Shown: positions 36,181-49,900 of the stretch, piece by piece
Numbering within the stretch: the stretch's first letter is position 1
How the letters are laid out: each line of letters opens with the position of its first letter
Source: Helopsaltes ochotensis
Lineage: Eukaryota; Chordata; Aves; Passeriformes; Locustellidae
Assembly (NCBI GenBank): GCA_013400155.1
Contig: VXBM01000057.1
Coordinates: forward strand, 1,302,186 to 1,366,185
Reading direction: 5' to 3'
DNA length: 64,000 nt
Program-made: the position numbers and the translations under genes
Notes under the pieces: generated by a model
Told to the model about the DNA's origin: nothing
Seen by the model: the letters and a program-made list of their open reading frames with translations, nothing else
The model's database searches: none

Positions 36181-36900
36181 GGACGCTTGTCTTCTCGGGA
36201 AGTGAATTCGCGCACGGCCGCGGCTCCGTGCGCCCCGGTCCCGGCGGCGGGCNNNNNNNNNNNNNNNNNNNNNNNNNNNNNNNNNNNNNNNNNNNNNNNN
36301 NNNNNNNNNNNNNNNNNNNNNNNNNNNNNNNNNNNNNNNNNNNNNNNNNNNNNNNNNNNNNNNNNNNNNNNNNNNNNNNNNNNNNNNNNNNNNNNNNNNN
36401 NNNNNNNNNNNNNNNNNNNNNNNNNNNNNNNNNNNNNNNNNNNNNNNNNNNNNNNNNNNNNNNNNNNNNNNNNNNNNNNNNNNNNNNNNNNNNNNNNNNN
36501 NNNNNNNNNNNNNNNNNNNNNNNNNNNNNNNNNNNNNNNNNNNNNNNNNNNNNNNNNNNNNNNNNNNNNNNNNNNNNNNNNNNNNNNNNNNNNNNNNNNN
36601 NNNNNNNNNNNNNNNNNNNNNNNNNNNNNNNNNNNNNNNNNNNNNNNAGCGGCGGGGGCCGGCGCTTGAAGGCGCCGGTGCCCGACGAGCCGCAGCAGGG
36701 CTCGGCCCCTGGGGTGACCGCGAGCCCCCAGAGTAACACTGACAGCCCCCAGGATGACATCCCCCGGCACCGCCCTGGGAACAGCCCGGATACGAAGTGA
36801 CAGCTTCAGCCCTCACTGTCCAGGGGTGCAGGGTCTGGGTTTTGTGACGTTTGGGCACTGCCCATCTCTGGGTCCCCTGAAGTTTCGCAGGGAGATATGG
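36181..36900 (+). promoter_or_regulatory. NEK9: NEK9 CpG-island promoter region, mostly an N gap
   Basis: CpG-rich flanks surround a 395-base N run. NEK9 exon 1 (N-terminus and the kinase glycine loop, about 219 coding bases in human) is not in the readable flanks and so lies in the gap. Exon 2 starts exactly where the human exon 2 does. Confidence 0.75.
36253..36647. other. Assembly gap (395 N) hiding NEK9 exon 1
   Basis: Run of N. The long frames across it on both strands are artefacts. Confidence 0.99.
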
Positions 36901-37750
36901 ATATTCTTCTGATGCTAGTAGACTACTCATTTTTCTGTTTTGTTCCAGTCTCAGAGGACATGGGGGCATCTCATACAGGTAACTCTCACGTGCTCAGCAT
37001 TTCAGTGTTAGCAGGGGAGACTGGATAAAAAGCCAGTCCTCCCGTTGCTCCCAACTCGTTTAATACCATCCAGTTCAATTGTAGTTGTGGTTTTAGCGGC
37101 TGTCAAGGAAAAATGCTTGATTTAGTTCCAAAGGTAAGTTCTCAGTTTTTTTCTGGCCACCTTGAGGTGTCATGGCTCGGGCAGGTATAAGTGAACACTG
37201 TTCACTTGAGAGATCACTCATAGCATGACTGACAACGTGTGTGGGCCTAACAAGGGCAAACTAAATCTAAGTTGATTCCAGTTTCCTTATTGGTTTGTGG
37301 GGTTTTTGTTTTTGTGTTTGTTTGTTTGTTTGTTTGTGTGGTTTTTTGTTTTGTTTTCTTTAAGCTTTTTCCTTTGAATATTTGTAACAGCTTATGGTCT
37401 TGTACAGTATCCTACAGTTACAGCATTAAAAATACAATATACTCCCTTTATTAAACAGGAGTATGTTTAGTCTTGATTGAAATAAACCCTGGGCCTTTCC
37501 CTTAGTTTAGTGTTTTGATTTTGTGGGTTTTTTTCTCTGAGTGAGTGTTGGCCAGCTAGAAGGATGGCTATCACTATTTCTAATAACAAAACCCTCAAAA
37601 CTTAAGTTGTGAAGAATATTTGTCTGAAATCCATAAGAGACAGGAAAGTCTTTTTTACTTCTCCTGCTATTTTAATTTCCTGCTATAAAGGCACATACTG
37701 TTCTCTTCATAACAGTGTGTTTGTAATTGAAAGATGTTTGTGTGTTTCAG
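36648..37750 (+). other. NEK9: NEK9 intron 1 (from gap to exon 2)
   Basis: GC-rich start, then a (TTTG)n tract at about 37315-37337. Ends GTGTTTCAG. Confidence 0.7.
37315..37337 (+). repeat. (TTTG)n microsatellite
   Basis: Five GTTT units within a longer T/G-only stretch (37300-37360). Confidence 0.9.
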
Positions 37751-37928
37751 GATGACTCACTTGTAGTGTGGAAAGAGGTGGACCTGACCCGGCTGTCAGA
37801 AAAGGAGCGTCGTGATGCTTTGAACGAAATCGTTATCCTGGCCCTGTTGCAGCATGAGAACATCATCGCGTATTACAATCACTTCATGGATAACACCACC
37901 CTCCTGATTGAGCTGGAGTACTGTAACG
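37751..37928 (+). CDS. NEK9: NEK9 exon 2 (kinase N-lobe)
   Basis: 59 codons plus one base, from DDSLVVWKEVDLTRL to ..LLIELEYCN. It contains the ATP-binding lysine (K81), the helix-C glutamate in NEIVIL, and the hinge LEYCN. Donor G|GTGAGA. Confidence 0.97.
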
Positions 37929-40900
37929 GTGAGATTCCTACTCTCATTTCTAAACAGGCAGCTGCCATGTGTTTGGGTCCCCTCCTGCAGAACCTGCAGC
38001 AAGTATTTCTTGTGCAGTGTCACCTGGAGAGCAAAGGAGTGGAGGTGAATTCTGCTGCATAGCTCCCAAAGAAGAGATTGTGAGCCCTTCTGATTTGTGT
38101 CTCAGGTGCTAAAAAAAGAAGCCCAGTAGTTAGTGGAGGCAGTCTGTGTAGTAGATGATTTCTTGAGTTTTCTGAATGCTGGTGCACTTGAAGGAGTGGA
38201 TTATTAGTGATAAACATTTCTAGTGACCCTTGCTGTGTTCTGTTAGGAGGGCAGTGGGAAAAGACCACGAAACTCTCTGGGCCTCTCTACCAATACAAAG
38301 CGGGGCTGTTTTTTCAGTATTGTCACTTAAATAGGTTTATAATTTGGCAATTATAAATCAGAGCTTAAAAATGTCCTGGTATACTGCAGTCAGGACTTTT
38401 TCCTGCCTTCTGCATTCAGCTTTTACATTTACTATTAAAAAACCCCAAACAACAAACCTGGTCATTCTAGTAGTGGAAAAAATTTTAAAATTCTGTCCAA
38501 GAGTAGCTCAGATGGTGGTGTTTGGAGTGGCAGGGGAAGCAGTCCTAGCTCGGATGGAGCGAGAGAAGGATTTGCAATGAGGTTGTGACCAGCAGCTGCT
38601 CTTAGAGGGCAGGAAGAGGAGCCCATACACAGCTTACACTGCTGGAACAGGATACGTGCCTAGAACTGCAGTGTGGTTCCTGTTTGGGTGAATGCAACAG
38701 TTCCCCAGGCAAAGTATCTGGTGTTTGTGTAGGGCTTGTGTTAAGCCTTGGCTCATTAGTAGAAACGTTTTTTTTTTCTGGAAAAGGCTATCATTGTGTT
38801 GTGATCACCTTATACAACAGATTGCTTTCACTGGAGCAGGTTGGAGAGCACAACAGAGTTGTGCGAAGTATTTTTGAAGGGTGTCAGACATCCTGGTGGG
38901 CAGCTTGGCCAAAGCTGGTTTTTCTTCTGTGCTTTCTGTTCTTGTGGAGTCCACTGCAAGCATAAGGGAATGTTAGCTCTTTGAGGCACCTTTTATTTTA
39001 GGGGTTCTCTCTCTGTGTGGATTGCTTACTTTCCCTGAAAAGTCTACATGCTTGAGGCCATTATAAATTTTTTGGTGGGCATGGAAAAAAGCTGCATAGT
39101 ATTGATGTCTGTGCACATTTGCAAATGCCTCTGTTGGCTTTGGAATAATAACCGAGAGATGAGTGTATAGCTGGTGTTGTCTGAATGGTAGAGAACAAGG
39201 GACATGAGAAAGAGGAAATCTTGTTTGGACTTCCATGTAGTGGTTTTGCCAATGCATTAATGGTTGTTTCATTGGCTTTTTTTTTTTACAGTGTACAAAC
39301 CCAAGATAATTTGTGAATAATTTTTAAAGTAAGGCTGGACTAGTCACTGTCAGACACTCCTCAGAATCCAATGGTTTTACTGTTTAATTGGCTTGTCTCT
39401 TCTGAAGATCTAGAAGAGAATGTCATATTTCAGTAAACGTTGCCCCTATTTTACAGAGTAGGAAGCCAAGTTATTGATTTATTTGCCTTTAGTTCCATGG
39501 TCCTGTTAGACTTGGATTTACCATGGGATAACATCAGTAAATACAAATGAAATATATTTGGGAAGAAATATCATATAAAATACAGTAACTGAAAAGAGAA
39601 TAACCTATGTTGGAAGGTTAGATGTGATTCGATGGAACAAATACTAAATTAATTTGGTTTTCATATGTGTGCCCAGAGGTATTGGTTATATACGAGTAAG
39701 AGTGAACTTGTTTTCTTATGTAGGATTTTGTGTAGTACCTATCATGCTGCTCTTTGGTTCAGAAAAGCTGCAAAAAAGATGGGAAGAAAAAAGAAATAAA
39801 GAACACAATTGACTAAAAAGTTTGCAAATTGCCTGCAAAGTTTGAATGATTAGGAAAGACATTCATAAGAAGAGGCAGAAGGGAATACTTTGGTTAAATT
39901 GTGAATGTGAAGAGTGGTTTGTAGCTAATTTGTAAACATGAACATAAGGGAGAAAAAAGAAATGTTGAGAAATTATGGCAAGGCTGGATGAGAAGAAATT
40001 AAGTGAAGGAAGTCTTAATTAGAAAAATCTTCCTAACGTGGGAGTCTGAATTAAATAGACAAAGGAGACCTTGCAGCCTGTTTTGGACATTTACCACTTG
40101 ACAGACTCATGGAAATCATGCAGCCAAAAACTGTCTTGCACCATGGGAGTGGTCCTGGTGATCTATTACAATTAAGACTAATATATGATAATTGGCAATT
40201 GGAATAGCAACAGGAGGTGATCAGAGTTTTGGGATTTACTGTTTGGGTGCTGATCTGACAGGGAGTTTCTCTACCTGCAGTCCTCAGCATCATTTCTTTT
40301 GGCTCTCCTTGATTTTCAATCTGCTGTCTTGAAGTCATGGGGTGCACTGAAGAGTTCTGCTGAATTCAGGTTTCTGTTAGTGGTACTGCTGTTGTCAGTG
40401 CTTTGTGAATTTTGCATCAATGTATTTGGCAGGGCAGATAAAGGAGAGGCCAATCAGAGCTGGGGAGTAGGTAGGGAAAGACAGTAAATTGTACTTTCAG
40501 AGACCATTCTGACTTCAAAATTATTTTCTTTCTCTTTTTTTAATGTATTATTTGTATATATAAGGCTAAACAGGACAACCTCATGTGATTTGGTGTACAG
40601 CTAATACATGTTTACATACCCCAAGAAGCAACTAAAAAATAAGTAAAAAAGTAGGGACTGTTGGCCGAGCTTACTGATTTGCTTTTCAGAGTGTATTAAA
40701 GGGTGGTGTTAAAGAATCGTCTCTGCTTAGGCTTAAATACACCATTGAAATTCTTGGATGGAAGAAGAACTTAATTTTGTGAGTGCCTGACCAGTTAAAG
40801 TGAAGAATACTGAGAGAGAGCTGTAGTGATTAATCATATCTCTTAGGGGGTTTGAGTATTCCCAGCAGTACTTGAGCAGAGTAACTGCTGCCGTTAACTA

Positions 40901-43900
40901 AGATGAACCTCTCTGTCTTTCTCACTCACTTATAATTTCAGGAGGGAACCTCTATGATAAGATTCTGCGACAGAAAGACAAGCTATTTGAAGAAGAGGTA
41001 ATTTGGAATGAGGGAGCAGTGGGGTTGGCCTCATGTTCTGGGGATCTGTAGGGTTATTTGAGTATTCCTTCAAATTGTTTTTTGTTGTGATGGCGGGGAA
41101 TTTCTGTGTTTATCTAGGGGCTGGCATCCTCCTGGTTCAATATTGCAAGTATTTATGGTCTATCTGGAACTTCTTATTTTCCTTTTTAACTGTCAATAAG
41201 CAGTGTATAGTTCCAAGGGAGGAATAATGAAAGAGCGCTGGCTTTCTTCACCTTATCATCTTGGCAAACATTTAACTTTTAAACCTCTTTCAGTGTTTCT
41301 TTCTAGTGGGCCCTCATTTCTCTTCCTTCTCAATGATTTTGTAGGATTTTTCCAAGTAATTTACTTGAATCCATCTTGCTCTTCTCTTTTTCTATTTTTC
41401 ATTTTATTTAAACTTACTTTTTGCTATCTGCTTTCACTGCATGCTGAGCTGATTAATGATTACACTTACTTGTCTTATATAGTGACTTCTAAAGCTTTCT
41501 GGCTCATGGAGAGTATTTAATGGTCCCAGTTCTTATGTTGGAGACCACAACTGTAGATGTTTCCCAGGTGGTCATTTGTTGTCATTCTTAAGTCTTTTCA
41601 CTTACTGAATGAATCTCTGATGCTTGTCAGAACAGACACTGTGAATGGAAGTAGAACAATCTACCTATTGAAATAACTTTTTTAGAGATTTCCAAACCAG
41701 GAAATTCTGAAATTTTTATACTCCTGAAAGAGCATCTAAATGGTATGGCCAGGCTCTCTTACTGTGTCTCAGTATGGCAGAGGCATGTAGGGTTTTGTGG
41801 TTTTTTAATTTTTTTTTGAGCCTCACATTATGCTTATATTCCTACCTATGTAGATGGTGGTTTGGTATCTCTTTCAAATTGCATCAGCTGTGAGCTGCAT
41901 TCATCGAGCTGGAATTCTTCACAGGTAAGTGTGGCATGCAGAAAGCTGAGGTAACCGATGCAGTTCTTGGGGGTGCATGAAGAACTTCTTTGCTTCTTTG
42001 TTTAAAGCAAGCACCAAGCTTCTCTCCAAAGTGCATTAGGATCTCCTAGATGTTAAGAATCTCTTTTTTATTAGGCTAGAAACTGTCTTGTGATAAATGT
42101 GCAGGAACTCTTGTATTTGAAAATGGAACTGCAGCTGTGTGAGCAAAGAGTTTATCCACACAGGAAGGAAGTAAATTTGCCCTTTATTGCAGTAGCACAT
42201 AAATGATGTTTGTTAAACTGGGTAGGAAGGGCATTTACCACAGGCCAAAGGTACTTCCAGCCTGTTCCACAATTAATAGCTGCAAGCCAATGTGTGCATT
42301 ATTCTGTAATTCCTGGAGGCTAATGGTGATGAAGACTTTGCATTTGCCCATTGCTCTAATATAACTCATGTGAAGATTTATCCTTCATTTGTCTGAATCT
42401 TATTTCTTTGGCCTGTTACTTAAGGAGCTAATAGAGTCTGTTAGCTTGTAGTGGTAATTTTGGCAGTTATTCTGAGATTTTAATGTGTAGCTAATTACCT
42501 TTTTCTGTAGCCCTTTTCTGTTTGGGAGCAGTAGATTTCATGTCTTATGTGTGTTTCAAGGAGGCCTGATGTTCTGGGGAATATTGCACATGTAGACAGC
42601 TGCTTCCAGCACAGTTGGATCGTGTGCTGCACTAACTTATGGGCATAGCTGTGTGAGGATATTTTCTGTAGGATAGCATCCTGGCTGCTGGCATTCTGAA
42701 TCTTTAGTAATTGGCAAGCCTTGCTAATGAGGGGTTGGCAGCCCACACTCAGCAAAGTAGTGTTGGCATAAATTTTTGGCCTGAAGCAGATGTCATGTCT
42801 GTCCTGCTTTGCAGTGATTTCCTGCTTACCCCCTCTGAACATGTGTGGCCCCAAATCCTTCCATAATAACGAATTGAACAATTATTTAAATGTTTGCAGT
42901 GATTTCCTTCTGCTGCAGACATTGTCAGAGTGACCCAGGACTTTGCGATGCCCCAAGTGGATGAATGCAAAGTGCTGCTTTACTTGATGTTTTCCTGATC
43001 TACACTGGGAAGTTGTTGATGGTATGTTAGGAAAAGAGGTTGTTATAAAGTGTTGGCCATGGAAAAGCATATCATGCTGTGGGGACTTCCTCTTTGTTTC
43101 CAGCCTCCTGTGTTGATCTGTGAAACTACACACAGATTACTCTGTCTGGGAGGGAGAGAGTGTTTTCTATCAGTTTTGGATTTCCATGTTTTTGTGGCCA
43201 TCAGCCTTTTGATCTCTTGGGCATAGTATGTCTTAGAATCATGGTATCATTGAGGTTGAAAAAACCTCCAAGATCTCAAGAGTCCAACTGAACACCACCA
43301 TGTCAACTAAACTATAGCACTAAGTGCCATGTCTAGTTGTTTCTTGAACACTTCCAGAGATGGTGGCTCTACCGCTTCCCTGGACAGCCCATTCCAATGC
43401 TTAATAACCCATTTAGTGAAGAAATTCTTTTGATATCCAACCTGAACCTCCCCTGGTGTATCCTGAGGCAATTTCCTCTTGTGACAGCTGTTAGCAGTTA
43501 CCTTGGAAAAGAGACTGACCCCCATCTTGCTGCAATCTCCTTTCAGGCAGTAGAAGAGAGTGATAAAGTCTCACCTGAGCCTCCTTTTCTCCAGGCTAAA
43601 CACCCCCAGTTCCCTCAGCCACTCATCAGACTTGTGCTTTCACCAGTGCCGTTGTCCTTCTCTTGACGCACTCCAGCACCTCAGTGTCTTTCTCGCAGTG
43701 AGGGGCCCAGAACTGGACTCGAAGTGGGGCCTCGCCAGTGCTGAGTAAAGGGGAACAGTCCCTGCCCTGGTCCTGGTGGACATGCTTTTTCTGATACCAG
43801 CCAGGATGCCACTGGCCTTCTTGGCCACCTGGGCTCACGCTGGCTCATGTTCTGCTGCTGTTGACCAGCACACCCCGGCGCTTTTCTGCCAGGCAGCTTT

Positions 43901-46900
43901 CCAGCCACTCTGCCCTCAGCCTGTAGCACTGCCTGGGATTGTTGTGGCCCAAGTGCAGGACCCGACATTTCACCTGACTCTACAATTGGCCTCAGCCCAT
44001 CAATCCAGCCTGTCTAGATCTCACTGTAGAGCCTCTCCTACCGTCCAGCCCATCAACACTCCTGCCCAGCTCATCTGCCAACTGACTGAGGGTGCTCTCA
44101 ATCCCCTCGTCCAAAATGTTGGTGAAGATATTAAACAGGACTGGCCCCAACACTGAGCCCTGGGGAACCCCACTGGTTACTGACTTAACTGTGGCACCCA
44201 TCACCACCACACTCTGTGCCTGGCCACCCAGGCAGTTTTTAACCCAGGAAAGAGTGCACTTATACAAGTCATGGACTGCCAGCTTCTCCAGCAGCCTGCT
44301 CTTGCATCTCTAAAATTTCCTTCTTAAAGTATGTCCAGCCTTCCAAAACTCCTTTTTTTTAAGAACGGTTTCCCAAGGGTCTGTCTGAACCATTATCCTG
44401 AAAAAACCAAAGTCTGCCCTCCAGAACTCCAAGGTGTAGAGGCTTTGTTGACCCCCTTCCTTACTTCACTGAGAATTGAAAACTCTCATTTTGTCGTCGC
44501 TACCTAAAGACGGCCTCCAACCACCACATCCCCCACTAGCCCTTCTCTGTTCAGAAACAGCAGGCGCTGCCCCAGTAAGCTTTCTAACCAGCTGTGTCAC
44601 GAAGGTATCTTCCACACCCTCCAGGAACCTCTTAGACTGCCTTCTCTCTGCTATGTTGAGTTTCCAGCAGACATCCAGCAGGTTAAAATCTTCCACAAAA
44701 ACTGGTGATCATGAAACATCAGCCAGCTGCATATGGAATCTCATCTGGCCCTTCATCCTGGTTGGGTGGTCCTCCCCCTGATTCTCACCCGTTGGCACTG
44801 AGCTGTATCGTCATTGCCCTTGGGCTCTGTGCAGTCAAAACGCTCCCTAACATACAGACCCACCCTACCGCCTCTCCTTGCCCGCCTGACGCTTGTGAAG
44901 AGCTGCACTGCAGCACTCCAGTGGTGTGGATCCCCCCAGCACATTTCCGTGATGACAGCTATGTCACAGCTTTCCTGCTGCACAGTGGCTTCCAGGTCCT
45001 TCTGTTTGTTACCCACGCTGTGTGCATTGGTGCAGATGCACTGCAGCTGCGCTATCGATTTCACCCCCAACACTGGCATGCAGCCCACAGGCTCATGTCT
45101 AGCCAGCCTGGTCTTATCTCCTTCCCCCTTCAAACCTAGACTAAAGCCTTCTCAATAAGCTCAGCCAACTCATGGGCTAGAATCCTGTGTCATGTTATAA
45201 AGAGTTCTTCTTGAGGGATAAGGACATTATGCTTAAGTTCTAGAGTGGCACCTGTTTCATACCCTCTATGTATATGTTTGAATTCGCATGCATACATATT
45301 CATACTTACAGTTATGTTTTTAGTGAGCTCAGCGTCTCCTGGCTTGGGTCTATTTATAAAACTAGCAAAAATAAGACCTGCTCAATGACCTTCATACAAG
45401 AAGAAACTGAGAGGGGGAAAGAACTTCTTTGATCTGTGACCTTTACATAGGTGTCTGAGCCTGAGCTTTTGAAACTGTGTTGTGTTTGCATGAATGTGCT
45501 ATTTCCATGATGTGATAACACATGGATACTGCAGTTACTGCCCCAGCACTCAGGACAAAATTGCCTTTGGAGAACTCTGTGTATGTGTGTGTGACAGTGC
45601 TGGCAGAGTAGCAAGTAGCTCATTTTGGGGGGAATGTATAGAAATGTGGGGAAAACTCTGAAATCTGGAAGCATACTTGAGTGTTTGAATTTTTTTTTCT
45701 CATTTCAGAGACATAAAGACATTAAATATCTTTCTAACCAAGGCAAACCTGATTAAATTGGGAGACTATGGGTTGGCAAAGAAGCTGAACTCTGAGTACT
45801 CTATGGCTGAGACTGTGAGTATCTCCTGTCTTCATGTGCAATCTGAGTTGTGTTTCTCTTTCATCTCTGCATGCTTTGCAGAAGACCAGGGATACTGTAC
45901 ATTCTTGCAGCTTATTTTCTGTTACTTTCCCTCACCCCTCAATTTCCCTCAATATTATGGTATCGTAGAATTAAGGTTGGAAAAGACCTCTAAGGTCATT
46001 GATTCAACTGTTAACCCAGCACTGCTGTGTTCACCACTAAACTGTGTCCCCAAGTACTGCATCCACAGGTTTTTTTGAACACTTCCAGAAGTGGTGACTT
46101 TTTTGGGCTTCTTGTTCCAATGCCTGACCCTTTCAGTGAAGAAATTTTTCCTTGTACTTTATGTAAACTTCCTCTGGCACAACTTGGGGCCATTTCTTCT
46201 TGTCCTGTCACTTATTACTTGGAGACTGACACCCACCTCGCTACAACTTTACTTCCTAACTTTATCTCACTAACTTTGGCATATTTGCTGATGTGTTGCA
46301 GCTGGAGTTATTCTTGCTTCCAGGTGGAGGTCCATCTCTCTGGAAAGCAGCAGTAGACTAAAGATAGGTGCCACTATGGGAATAGAATTGTACCAGAGCT
46401 AGCATATAGCCGTGCTAGAGAGCACTGCTCTTCTTTCCCCTAGGCATGGCACTTCTAAAGGTGAATTTGTGTAACACAAAGGCAGTGCTAGCTGAAGGAC
46501 AGAGGCAGCGTTATAGTCACATCAGAACAACGCTCTCCCTCTGGGCTAGTTACGGCCAGCTTAAGAAATGAAATTAATTTGTCACGCTGCTCTGCTAACA
46601 GGTGAATTTTGCCTTGGGTAGATCTGAGATAGCTTGGATGTGTGTGCCTGACCTTGCACTGTGCCATAGGCATGTCTCAAATTTCTTCAATATTCAGGCT
46701 CTGAACCGAATTATGAAGAAGCAAGAAAGGCACTTGTGCTTCTTATGGTAACCAGATGTATGGTTTATTGGTAATGTTCCTGAAGGGGGGCAAAGCTTTG
46801 TAGGGGAGATTAATTCTACCAGAAGGCTGTCAAGCTTGGCCTTGTTCCAGACCCTGCCAGAAAGCATTTTTGCAGCCAGTTATGACACAGGCACCTAAAA

Positions 46901-49900
46901 GGTTCGGCTTGGATTTCTCAGCTCCATTGATTTCTGTGGTGATTGTTAGGCTTGGAAAGGGAGACATTGTCTGAGGTTCCTATCTGCTAAAGGCCTTTAT
47001 TATAGTTAGGGACACAAGCCAGCTCACACTTCCCCTTACTAGGCTGTATTATTCAATTTAATGCCAGGTGCTGGTGTTCTTTAGGATGTGTAGTTAAATA
47101 CTTGCTACTCCCCTTCCAGAACATGAACACTATTGTGCAGTTCCACCGTAAGCGGGAACTCAAGGCTACTGCATAAAACCATCACTAGGCTGGGCTGCAG
47201 CAGAACCACTTCTGTGTTGTCACACTTTTCATGGCCTTCTGACTTTCAGAGGCAGTTCAGTCTGTGCTGTGAATTTCCAGGTTTGTTTTTGCCTTGTCTG
47301 TATTCATCTATACCTACTACCTGCAAACATTGTTTTTTCCTTTTTCACATATGAAAAATTTTGAACTAGACAACTTCAACCACATTTTGATTTTTATATG
47401 CTGGCTGTACTCTGGTCTAGTTGCTCAATAGGTAACGTAATGACCAGTGGCAGACTGGAAGTAAGTTTTTGGGAAATGAGTGCAAAATATGTTGTTATCA
47501 GTATTTGTAATTGTAGCAGTCAAATTGTGATATTGTAGAATGTTCACATCTTGCTTACTAAACACTGATGTCTTGATTTATCATTTTCTACCATTTACCA
47601 AAGATACAGAAAGTGCATCTTACAGAAAGCTTACATTATCCTTTGCTTAAAAAAGGTTTAGGTGCAGTGTCCTAGTTCTCTATGTGATACTCAGATTCTT
47701 GGGGCTTCTAAAGCTTCCCGTGGCTGGGACTCGTGTAGTTCTGTAGCGATCGTGCTCTGTAACAGGAAATGGGAGGGAGATGGCAGATTCTGAATGTGCC
47801 CATTAGGTAGCCAGTGTACTTGCAGAGTCTCATGAAGGGCAGGCTTTGTAGTCCTTGGAGCTTTGCTGAGAGAGTTGAAAAGAGGTCATCCATAAATATT
47901 TCTCCTTTTTCTAAATTCTGTCTTAATTTGTTTTGCTGTCTAGCTTCTTTTTAAGGGGCGAGGTCCATTACATCTGTAAACTTCACTTTTATATCTTTTA
48001 TCACATTTGTTCTGTGTCTCCTCCTTGTGACTTTGAGCTAAGCCACTACTTCTGCAGTACCTGGGAGGCCTTTGTATTGATGTGCAAGGTGTCTGTTCTA
48101 CACAAAACAGTTGTTCAGGAAAGTCCATTTCTGAAGTGAAAGCCTTTTGGGTGGGACTCAAGCCAGCTTTCTACATACTGACCCAAAAGGAACCCTTCTT
48201 TTCTTTTGAGAGAGCAGCTTTTGTCCTGGCAGTATCTTGTGATCAGAATGGCTCCATAGCTAAGGTCTGGCATCTGTATTTGGAAGCTTTGCTAGATCCT
48301 TTTTTCTTCAACCTCATGTGATGTTTTCCATATGCCTGGAAAGGCCCTGATTACCTCTAAATGATGTATATTTAAGAGAGGGAAAAGTCCCTGCTGTGTT
48401 TTTGTAACTATTGCTCTAGTGAGAAGTATGTACCACATCAGGTACATGAGAAGAGAGGTGTCTAGGATCTTTTAGGAAGCTGAGGACCAGATAGGTTTGT
48501 GGATGACAGGGGGAAAAGTGTGCTTATTATTCCCAACCCTGTAGCACATTAGGGAGGTATATCACTTCAGTGCTGTGTCAGGTCAGTGTCTAGCTCTGTC
48601 CTATGTGAACATAATGGATACAGAGCTCCTGAATTGAAGGCTGCTGGATCATTTCTGATTTTTAAATGTTGTTTTTCCTAGCTGGTGGGAACTCCGTATT
48701 ACATGTCTCCGGAACTCTGCCAGGGTGTGAAATACAACTTCAAATCAGATATTTGGGCTGTGGGCTGTGTCATCTTTGAGCTTCTTACTTTGAAGAGGAC
48801 CTTTGATGCTACTGTAAGTCTGCAAACTTGTATGGACTGAATAATCTTATTTTTTATTGTCCTAAGATTCACACTTGACTCATAGCTTTCTCTAGTCATG
48901 TTTTTCTTTCATTGTTGTTTAAATCTGCAAATTAAAAAAACAATGGCTGAGAGTAACAGCTATAGCCAGAGAAAACGTCTGCATGATTCCCCTTACCCTT
49001 TGTGCAGATTTCCCTTCTGCCTTTATGCAGCAGCTTCTCTGGCTTCTGCCAAACCCACCCTTGTCTGCAGCCCATGTTTACTAGATGCAGAATAATAACT
49101 GTGCTAATTTGTATCATGGTTGTGAACGAAGTATCCTTGGCACTACAAGGAGGAAGTTTGTGACTTTGTAGTCTTTTTGCTCTTTTAGCGTTACTAGCTA
49201 TGAATTTTCTGTGTAGTGTTCTGTAGCAAAAAGTTCCGGCCTTCAGATTTCATGGCATCTAATCCTGTTACTCTTTCTGAAAGCTTGCTTGCAAGAGAAG
49301 TCTGGGCAAGCTGGAGTAGGGAGGGTGAAAGGAGCATTGCTGGCTGACATGTGATTTGCTAGCTTGTGCCATGTGATGGGAAAAGCTGCTAATTGCCATA
49401 GGCAAGATTTTGTAACCCTGGAAGAGAAGGTGTGAAAGTATCATCCTTTCCTGACTTCCTCCAGTGATGGCTGTCATCCCCAGCAACTTTGCTGCTGTGC
49501 TGCGTTTAGGGGCAATAATGCAGCATAGGAGATTTCATGCAAAGAGAAGCCTATTCTCCCTGCACTGTTACAGAATTTGGTGAAAAGCTGGATGTTGCCA
49601 CTAAGTCCTAGCTGTCAGAGGTACCGTTTCTGAAGGAATTGTTACTAGATTTCATGAGAACCTGCTAGGCAGGGAAAAAGAGGGGTGTGTCCTGATCAGA
49701 GATAAGAAAATAACAGCGGCCTATAGCATGGGTCTCCCCACTGGACACACTGTCCAGTTCCATGATGGCTGGTTTCTGGTTTCTGCCTAGAATCCCCTGA
49801 ACCTTTGTGTGAAGATTGTACAGGGAAATCGTGCCATGGAGGTTGATTCCACTGTCTACTCCTGGGAGCTGATCCAGATGGTGAACTCTTGCCTTGATCA

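Noticed and set aside
36154..36969. Long frames crossing the N gap at 36253-36647
   Set aside because: Made mostly of unknown bases. The real NEK9 exon 1 probably lies inside, but its sequence is not visible.
44753..45133. Minus-strand endonuclease-like frame as a host gene
   Set aside because: It matches the CR1 ORF2 endonuclease start and is continuous with other CR1 blocks.
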